A DNA stretch of 37,394 nt from Flavobacteriales bacterium (lineage in GTDB: Bacteria > Bacteroidota > Bacteroidia > Flavobacteriales_D > Crocinitomicaceae), in the NCBI GenBank assembly GCA_013373595.1, contig JABXHO010000128.1, forward strand, positions 1-37,394, in the 5' to 3' direction. This document shows positions 32,601 to 37,394 of the stretch, one piece after another. Position 1 is the stretch's first letter; every line of letters starts with the position of its first letter. The position numbers and the translations under genes are program-made. The notes beneath the pieces are model-generated. The model worked only from the letters and a program-made list of their open reading frames with translations, had not been told where the DNA came from and made no database searches.

Positions 32601-35600
32601 CAGGTTTGGCAGGAGGAACATTCTCAAGCACGGCTGGTTTATCAATTAATGTATCAACAGGAGTGGTTGACTTGAGTGCTTCCACACCGGGAACCTACAC
32701 AATAACATACACGACAAGTGGAACATGTTCCAATTCGAGCAACGTTAGTATGACAGTGAATGCATTAGATGATGCTTCATTCAGTTATTCATCACCAAGT
32801 TATTGTTTAGCTCAAGCTGATCCAACACCTACGGTTACAGGCTTAGGCGGAGGATCGTTCTCGAGTTCAGCTGGTTTGGTAATTAACGCCTCAACGGGGA
32901 CAATTGATGTGAGTGCTTCTACGCCGGGTTCATATGTTGTGACGTACGCAACAGCAGGACCTTGTCCAAATAGTGCCACGTTCAATGTGTCAATTACAGC
33001 ACTTGATGATGCAAGCTTCAATTATTCAGCAGCGGCATATTGTTTAGACGCAGCAGACCCAACTCCAACAATTACGGGTGTTTCTGGGGGAGCATTCTCT
33101 AGCACAGCTGGTTTAGTGATTAATACATCAACGGGTGCCATTGATGTAAGTACATCAACGCCTGGAACGTATACAGTAACCTATGCAACATCTGGATCAT
33201 GTGCGAATTCAACGAATGTTTCAGTCACGATCAATGCGTTGGATGATGCAAGCTTTAGCTATTCAGCGGCAGCGTACTGTGCAATAGATACCGATCCAAC
33301 TCCAACGGTTACAGGATTAGCAGGAGGAACATTCTCAAGTGCAGCTGGATTGTCAATTGATGCATCGACAGGAGTTGTCGATTTAAGCGCATCAACACCA
33401 GGAACGTACACAGTGACGTATACGACTTCAGGTACGTGTCCAAATTCAAGTAATGTTAGTTTGACAGTGAACGCAACAGATGATGCATCGTTCAGTTATG
33501 GAGCAGCGTCATATTGTTCGAATGATACAGACCCTACACCAACGGTTACAGGATTGGCAGGAGGTTCATTCTCAAGTACAGCAGGTTTATCAATCAATGC
33601 ATCAACAGGTGTAATTGATTTGAGTGCATCGACCACAGGGTCATACGTCGTAACGTATACAACTTCAGGTTCATGTCCGAACTCAAGTACAGTGAATGTT
33701 ACCGTGAATGCAATGGATGATGCATCGTTTGCTTACGGAGCGGCTTCTTACTGCGCAGACGCAACAGATCCAACTCCAACAGTTACTGGTTTGGCAGGGG
33801 GAACGTTCTCTAGTACAGCAGGACTTTCCATCAATGCGTCGACAGGTGTAATTGATGTGAGTGCAAGCACTCCTGGAGCTTATGTTGTTACGTATACTAC
33901 TTCGGGATCATGTCCGAATACGAGCACTGTCAATGTTACGATTAATGCATTGGACGATGCTACGTTTAGTTATGGAGCAGCTTCTTACTGTACGAATGCA
34001 ACAGACCCAACACCAACCGTATCTGGCTTGGCTGGAGGAACATTCTCAAGCACTGCAGGTTTATCATTGGATACTTCAACGGGAGCGATTGATGTGAGTG
34101 CATCAACAGCAGGAACGTACACGATTACCTATACGACCTCTGGTGCTTGTCCAAATTCAAGCACGGCAACGGTCACAATTAACACGATGGATGATGCATC
34201 ATTCTCGTATGCTTCAACAAGCTACTGTGTGTCTGGAACAGACCCAAGTCCAACAGTTACAGGATTGTCAGGTGGAACCTTTACCTCAACGGCAGGATTG
34301 GTCATTGACGCAACGACTGGACAAATCGATGTAAGTGCATCCACGATTGGATCATATACCGTTACCTACACGACAGCAGGAGCTTGTCCAAATACAGCAA
34401 CAGCACCTATTACAATTCTTTCTGCTGACGATGCTGCATTCACAATGACAGCAACATGTGATGGAGGAACGGCATCTGTGCCTGGAACAACAGGTGGAGT
34501 ATTCTCATTGGTGGGAACACCTGCGGGAGTAACAATTGATCCAGCAACGGGGACTGTAACAGGAGGTACTTCAGGAGCAACTTATACGGTTCAGTATGCA
34601 ACATCAGGAGCATGTGCCGCGAGTTCAACAGCATCCGTAACCGTACTCACAAGTCCAGTAATTGATCCAATTGCGGACATTACAGCATGTGATCAGGCGA
34701 ACTTACCTACAATTACTGGAACTGGTTTCAGTGGAGATGAGGCCTTCTATAATGACTTACAATCAAATGGAGGTGTTCAAATCACAGGACCAGTGACAAG
34801 TTCACAAACCGTTTATGTGTACGCAACGAACTCAGGGTGTTCAGATGAAATTAGTTTCAATGTAACCATTAACACAACGGATGATCCGACGTTCTCACTC
34901 ACGAATTTCTGTGAAGGTGCTGCTAACTCCGCATCGATTTCAGGAACAACTGGAGGAACCTTCGATTTCAATCCTGCGGTAACGGATGGAGCAACAATTG
35001 ATGCAACAACTGGAGAAATTTCGAATGGTGTGGCAGGAACAATTTATTCTGTTGAGTACACAACAACTGGAGCTTGTCCTGCTAGTGCGGTAGAAACAGT
35101 AGAAGTATATGCTATTCCAGTTGCACCTACGGTGAGTTCGGATCAAACGTATTGCTCGGGTGATGTTTTGGCGCCAATGACGGCCTCTACACCAAGTGGA
35201 ACATTGACATGGTATGATGATTTCGGATTAACAAATGTAATCGGAACTGGTTCTAGTCAATCACCATACTCGTTTGATGGAACTACAACATATTACGTGA
35301 CAGTCACAAATAACGGCTGTGAAAGTCCTGAAAGCACAATCGCAATCACCATTGAAGATTGTGATATTATTGTTCCAACTGCGTTCACACCAGATAACGA
35401 CGGAGCGAACGATGATTGGGAATTGGTCAACATAGATGTAATCTATCCGAATAATATCGTTAGAGTATACAACCGATGGGGGAACTTAGTGTTTGAGTCT
35501 CCAGAAGGTGACTATGACAACAATCGTTGGAATGGAACGTTTAATGGAGAGATGCTCCCTGTTGGATCGTATTATTACATCATCGAACCAAACCAAGAAG

Positions 35601-35647
35601 GAGTAGAATCGAAATCTGGAAGTGTTTCGATCATTTTAGGAAATTAA
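29684..35647 (+). CDS. giant T9SS-secreted surface protein with twelve 79-aa repeats
   Basis: The 1987-aa protein has a signal peptide (IALAIILSLYTYSAQAQ) and an N-terminal beta-rich domain. A glycine-rich region follows at about residues 274-505 (runs such as GGGGGGYQNAGGGGGSN), then an Ig-like module near 549-632. Twelve 79-residue repeats cover 634-1581. Each has DDA(S/T)F, YC, a conserved PTPT(V/I)TG, GG(T/A)FSS(T)AGL, S(T)G, YTVTY and SG-C, so two cysteines per repeat could form one disulfide. Two degenerate copies and another Ig-like module lead to a type B T9SS (gliding-motility-associated) C-terminus, VPTAFTPDNDGANDDW ... NRWGNLVFES. It is likely a surface adhesin or filament. A SiaB-like and a HDAC-family gene follow within 14 and 3 bp. 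Confidence 0.88.
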   Translation: MKLPKLIALAIILSLYTYSAQAQRGKEGDVTISGNVTVNTFTYLTADAGAGSTSIQVNNNTMSGGAFASNLAAGDLIMIMQMQGASMDINTTPTVVWGGNYTVPDDYITGTFGANPHFWGRITNFGQAGIYERVEVLSVSGSGTINLNCALTKNFVANGHVQVVRIPRYNNLTVPGGNSITTTNWNGNNGGVVALEVNGNLSLNGTISATGNGFRGGALDPNSYTAAGAPTEIRVLGSFDNLEGSEKGEGIGGFYTEYDALFSRYGIGAPANGGGGGGYQNAGGGGGSNVVVGGSYTGKGNPQGYTAVWDLESAGFGGSTSAGGGRGGYAISDVDQNELVVGPANAAWGGDDRKVTGGFGGHELPFVADRLFAGGGGGAGDQDSGEGGAGGRGGGIVVIQVYGTTTGSGTIEARGLAGQNTNPNNVSPSSGTPRRGVDGAGGGGAGGSVSIENISAIPSSITINVSGGDGGNQNITLLNVSPLPPLSTEAGGPGGSGAGGLIRVGSGAPTKIAAAGAQGVTNSSHMVNFPPNGATAGSDGFCCYPNNPTYNILTSDQSICSGASITLTATRPSVGSPVPSTASFVWYDAMVGGTQVGTGSSFTTPALTATTTYWVGICPGTFRTPVTVTILPPDDATFSYAGSPYCSNGTDPTPTVTGLAGGTFSSTAGLSINSSTGTIDLSASTPGTYTVTYTTSGPCPNSSTQSITINALDDATFSYASASYCVGEPDPTPTITGVAGGTFSSTAGLSINASSGVIDLSASTPGSYTITYTTSGSCSNSSTFAMTITTLEDASFSYSAASYCVANTDPTPTVTGVAGGTFSSTAGLSIDASTGTIDLSASTPGTYTVTYTTSGACSNSSTQSVTITSLDDASFNYSAAAYCANDTDPIPTITGVAGGAFSSTAGLSINASTGAIDVSTSTPGTYTVTYTTSGACANSSNVSVTINALDDASFSYSAAAYCANDTDPTPTVTGLAGGTFSSTAGLSINVSTGVVDLSASTPGTYTITYTTSGTCSNSSNVSMTVNALDDASFSYSSPSYCLAQADPTPTVTGLGGGSFSSSAGLVINASTGTIDVSASTPGSYVVTYATAGPCPNSATFNVSITALDDASFNYSAAAYCLDAADPTPTITGVSGGAFSSTAGLVINTSTGAIDVSTSTPGTYTVTYATSGSCANSTNVSVTINALDDASFSYSAAAYCAIDTDPTPTVTGLAGGTFSSAAGLSIDASTGVVDLSASTPGTYTVTYTTSGTCPNSSNVSLTVNATDDASFSYGAASYCSNDTDPTPTVTGLAGGSFSSTAGLSINASTGVIDLSASTTGSYVVTYTTSGSCPNSSTVNVTVNAMDDASFAYGAASYCADATDPTPTVTGLAGGTFSSTAGLSINASTGVIDVSASTPGAYVVTYTTSGSCPNTSTVNVTINALDDATFSYGAASYCTNATDPTPTVSGLAGGTFSSTAGLSLDTSTGAIDVSASTAGTYTITYTTSGACPNSSTATVTINTMDDASFSYASTSYCVSGTDPSPTVTGLSGGTFTSTAGLVIDATTGQIDVSASTIGSYTVTYTTAGACPNTATAPITILSADDAAFTMTATCDGGTASVPGTTGGVFSLVGTPAGVTIDPATGTVTGGTSGATYTVQYATSGACAASSTASVTVLTSPVIDPIADITACDQANLPTITGTGFSGDEAFYNDLQSNGGVQITGPVTSSQTVYVYATNSGCSDEISFNVTINTTDDPTFSLTNFCEGAANSASISGTTGGTFDFNPAVTDGATIDATTGEISNGVAGTIYSVEYTTTGACPASAVETVEVYAIPVAPTVSSDQTYCSGDVLAPMTASTPSGTLTWYDDFGLTNVIGTGSSQSPYSFDGTTTYYVTVTNNGCESPESTIAITIEDCDIIVPTAFTPDNDGANDDWELVNIDVIYPNNIVRVYNRWGNLVFESPEGDYDNNRWNGTFNGEMLPVGSYYYIIEPNQEGVESKSGSVSIILGN
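31583..34426 (+). repeat. twelve exact 237-bp coding repeats
   Basis: The repeat start DDA/EDA recurs at 31583, 31820, 32057, 32294 and so on to 34427, so twelve units fill 2844 bp with no insertion or deletion. Neighbouring units differ by many synonymous codon changes (for example GATGAT against GACGAT), while the key residues stay. The array is thus old and under protein-level selection rather than freshly expanded. Confidence 0.92.
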
Positions 35648-35661
35648 GAGGTGATTAGTTA

Positions 35662-36240
35662 ATGACAGAAGAAACAAACACGGAGACAACAACGGTAATT
35701 CGAACTGTTTTTCAGGAACAGTCTGATTCGTTGATGCGAAAAGGCCAAAATGTATTGGTCTCTCATTTCGGTGTCTTCTCCCAAAACTTGGTGTCGAGTC
35801 TAACGGAGAGTGTTGAGAACTTGATTGTTTCGATTGGAGATAAACGTATTGTAATCAAACGTATGTTCTCCATCCTGATTGAAGGTTTGCAAAATTTGCG
35901 ACTTCATGGAGAACTGGATAGTCAAGGAGTGCAATCTGGATTTCTCATTCTGTCAAATGACGATCAACACTACAACCTGATTCTATCTAATATCATCAAG
36001 AACAAGGATATTCATACGATTTCAAGTTACATCGACAAGATTAACAGTTGTACAAAAGAGGAGCTCAAACAGAAGTACACCTCTGTTTTATCCAATGAGT
36101 TTATTTCTGAAAAAGGTGGAGCTGGATTAGGGTTGATTACAACGCGTATTAAATCGGGCAATCCACTGGAATTTGAAATCCTTACGCTTTCCGAAGAGCA
36201 AAGTTTGTTTGTTTTGAAGATAACGTTGGATCGCGTCTAG
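35662..36240 (+). CDS. SiaB-like / DUF6272 family protein
   Basis: The 192-aa protein resembles the SiaB family, which is related to GHKL ATPase-type kinases. A helix SILIEGLQNLRLHGEL (about residues 70-85) looks like the N-box, and GGAGLGLITTRI (about 151-162) like the G-box. SiaB in Pseudomonas acts in a phosphatase/kinase switch controlling aggregation; any such role here is inference, and no SiaC-like partner is visible. It lies 14 bp after the giant surface-protein gene and 3 bp before the deacetylase-family gene, consistent with one operon. Confidence 0.7.
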   Translation: MTEETNTETTTVIRTVFQEQSDSLMRKGQNVLVSHFGVFSQNLVSSLTESVENLIVSIGDKRIVIKRMFSILIEGLQNLRLHGELDSQGVQSGFLILSNDDQHYNLILSNIIKNKDIHTISSYIDKINSCTKEELKQKYTSVLSNEFISEKGGAGLGLITTRIKSGNPLEFEILTLSEEQSLFVLKITLDRV

Positions 36241-36243
36241 CTC

Positions 36244-37146
36244 ATGTTACACGTTGCGTTTCATCCAGATTACGTTCATCCTATTCCCAAGGGACATAAG
36301 TTTCCCATGGAGAAATACCAGCTGCTACCTGAACAGTTGATCTACGAGGGAACACTAGAAAATACGAATTTTTTCGAACCTGATATATGCGAGGATCAAC
36401 ACCTGCTTCGAACACATGATGCGGATTACCTGAGTCGTCTGGAGCAATTACAGTTAACCCCGAGGGAACAACGCGTTTCTGGTTTCGTGCACTCCGAACA
36501 ATTGATTCAGCGAGAGAAGCGGATCATGGAAGGAACACGTCTGTGTGCGGAAAAAGCATTGACGTCAGGTGCAGCGATGAATATTGCAGGTGGTACACAT
36601 CATGCCTATTCCAACAAAGGAGAAGGTTTTTGTTTACTGAACGATCAAGCGGTTGCTGCGAACTGGTTGCTCGATGAAAAGCTAGTATCACGCATATTAA
36701 TTGTCGATTTAGATGTGCATCAGGGGAATGGAACAGCCGAATTGTTTCAAGATAGAGATGAAGTGTTTACGTTCAGTATGCATGGAAAGAACAATTATCC
36801 TTTGAAAAAAGAGGTGTCAGATCGAGATGTGGAGTTGATGGATGGCACGTCAGATCGCGAGTATTTGAGGCAATTAGAACGCAATCTAGGAGAGGTGTTG
36901 GAAACGTTTCAACCCGATTTTATGTTCTACCAATGCGGCGTAGATGTTCTAGAAACAGATAAACTTGGACGTTTGTCGCTTTCAATGAACGGTTGTAAAC
37001 AGCGAGATGAATATGTATTTGAACAGGTAGCAGAGCTAGGAATTCCAGTCGTTTGCACAATGGGAGGCGGCTACAGCAAAGAGATCAAGTACATCGTTGA
37101 GGCCCATGCAAATACCTTTCGAACAATTCAAAGTGTTCTTTTTTGA
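36244..37146 (+). CDS. histone deacetylase family protein (AcuC/class IV-like)
   Basis: The 300-aa protein has the arginase/deacetylase fold of bacterial acetoin utilization deacetylases. The active-site histidines are in GGTHHAYSNKGEGFCLLND (about residues 117-135). The zinc ligands Asp and His are in VDLDVHQGNGTAEL, and the third zinc aspartate with the tyrosine region in YQCGVDVLETDKLGRL. The motif GGGYSKE near the C-terminus completes the site. The enzyme probably removes acetyl groups from lysine or a small amide; the substrate is not visible. It follows the SiaB-like gene by 3 bp. Confidence 0.9.
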   Translation: MLHVAFHPDYVHPIPKGHKFPMEKYQLLPEQLIYEGTLENTNFFEPDICEDQHLLRTHDADYLSRLEQLQLTPREQRVSGFVHSEQLIQREKRIMEGTRLCAEKALTSGAAMNIAGGTHHAYSNKGEGFCLLNDQAVAANWLLDEKLVSRILIVDLDVHQGNGTAELFQDRDEVFTFSMHGKNNYPLKKEVSDRDVELMDGTSDREYLRQLERNLGEVLETFQPDFMFYQCGVDVLETDKLGRLSLSMNGCKQRDEYVFEQVAELGIPVVCTMGGGYSKEIKYIVEAHANTFRTIQSVLF

Positions 37147-37195
37147 TGAGATTTCAATTGAAATACTTATTTTTGTTTAGATTAATTCTAAATAG

Positions 37196-37327
37196 ATGCA
37201 AAAAGACGCATTTACAAACGCTCAGGTTCTTCCCAATTTTGATTGCTCCGTGGTGTGCAAAAAGAAGAAATGCTGTAAGAAATACAAGAAGAAAGGCAAT
37301 CACTGTAAGAAATGCCCAAAGCTGTAG
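37196..37327 (+). CDS. 43-aa Cys/Lys-rich mini-protein
   Basis: A short plus-strand frame encodes 43 residues, with an N-terminal MQKDAFTNAQVLPNFDC and a tail of CKKKKCCKKYKKKGNHCKKC. Six cysteines and fifteen lysines fall in the last 27 residues (DCSVVC, KKCCKKY, HCKKC). The paired cysteines suggest metal binding, possibly zinc. I do not recognise a named family but similar Lys/Cys-rich small proteins occur in Flavobacteriia as far as I recall. It starts 49 bp after the deacetylase stop and ends one base before the next start. A 78-aa antisense frame over it is not accepted. Confidence 0.6.
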   Translation: MQKDAFTNAQVLPNFDCSVVCKKKKCCKKYKKKGNHCKKCPKL

Positions 37328-37328
37328 C

Positions 37329-37394
37329 GTGAGATTTTCCCTCATCATTTTATGTGTGCTTTGCTCGTTAAATGCCAATGCGCAAAGCATTGAA
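37329..37394 (+). CDS. start of an exported protein (cut by window edge)
   Basis: From a GTG at 37329 the frame is open to the window end (22 codons). The 22 residues form a clear signal peptide: a basic start (MRFS), a hydrophobic core (LIILCVLCSL) and NANAQ at the cleavage site, which is the usual Bacteroidota form. The mature protein lies outside the window. The start is one base after the stop of the mini-protein gene, so the two may be translated together. No Shine-Dalgarno motif is obvious. Confidence 0.6.
   Translation, partial: MRFSLIILCVLCSLNANAQSIE

Noticed and set aside
31583-34426. CRISPR or non-coding satellite
   Set aside because: Units keep one reading frame and conserved residues and lie inside a 1987-aa gene.
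37154-37390. 78-codon minus-strand frame at the right edge
   Set aside because: It is antisense to the 43-aa Cys/Lys-rich protein and to a clear plus-strand signal peptide.

Overview
The window looks like a chromosomal segment of a Bacteroidota bacterium, most likely Flavobacteriales; a Crocinitomicaceae/Fluviicola-type organism is plausible but not proven. The signs are four proteins with type IX secretion (T9SS) C-terminal sorting domains, the gliding-motility-type C-terminus of a 1987-aa surface protein, TAnnTTTG promoter boxes very close to start codons, AT-rich leaders with little Shine-Dalgarno signal, and a Pmp3/YqaE lipoprotein. No tRNA, rRNA, CRISPR array, transposase, integrase or phage gene was seen.

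Layout. 1-3551 (minus): a probable operon of cca tRNA nucleotidyltransferase, a pRiA4b ORF-3-like protein, a SAM methyltransferase and a TraB/GumN-like protein cut by the window edge. 3662-4558: an alpha/beta hydrolase. 4565-5900 (minus): tsaC and trmD, both tRNA modification genes, separated by a hairpin repeat. 5943-11305: an exported M14 carboxypeptidase and a large secreted PNGase F-like protein with an inserted LamG domain, ending in a strong terminator. 11387-14095: L-2-hydroxyglutarate oxidase followed by three small membrane-associated genes, including an MscS-like channel. 14107-14787: a 61-aa gene whose promoter-leader is repeated once in inverted orientation and then in about 2.8 tandem 157-bp units. 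14866-18913 (minus): two overlapping T9SS cargo genes with nearly identical tails, an AI-2E family permease and a small membrane protein. 18951-23297: a SAM-I (S-box) riboswitch followed by metX, hom, an OsmC-family gene and metZ, a methionine operon. 23319-24997: two FKBP-type prolyl isomerase genes and a terminator. 25050-27362: an outer-membrane-like protein (minus), folD and a YqaE lipoprotein. 27364-29626: a structured intergenic element, a flavoprotein of the dihydrolipoamide dehydrogenase family without its redox cysteines, and a YkgJ-type cysteine-cluster protein. 29662-37394: a palindrome, the giant repeat protein with twelve exact 79-aa repeats, a SiaB-like protein, a histone-deacetylase-family enzyme, a 43-aa Cys/Lys-rich mini-protein and the start of another exported protein.

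Most genes are housekeeping (tRNA maturation, methionine and folate metabolism) or envelope/secretion cargo. The candidates for something undescribed are the promoter-leader repeat array at 14285-14787, the PNGase F-like enzyme with a LamG insertion that keeps all three catalytic acids, and the small Cys/Lys-rich protein near the right edge.
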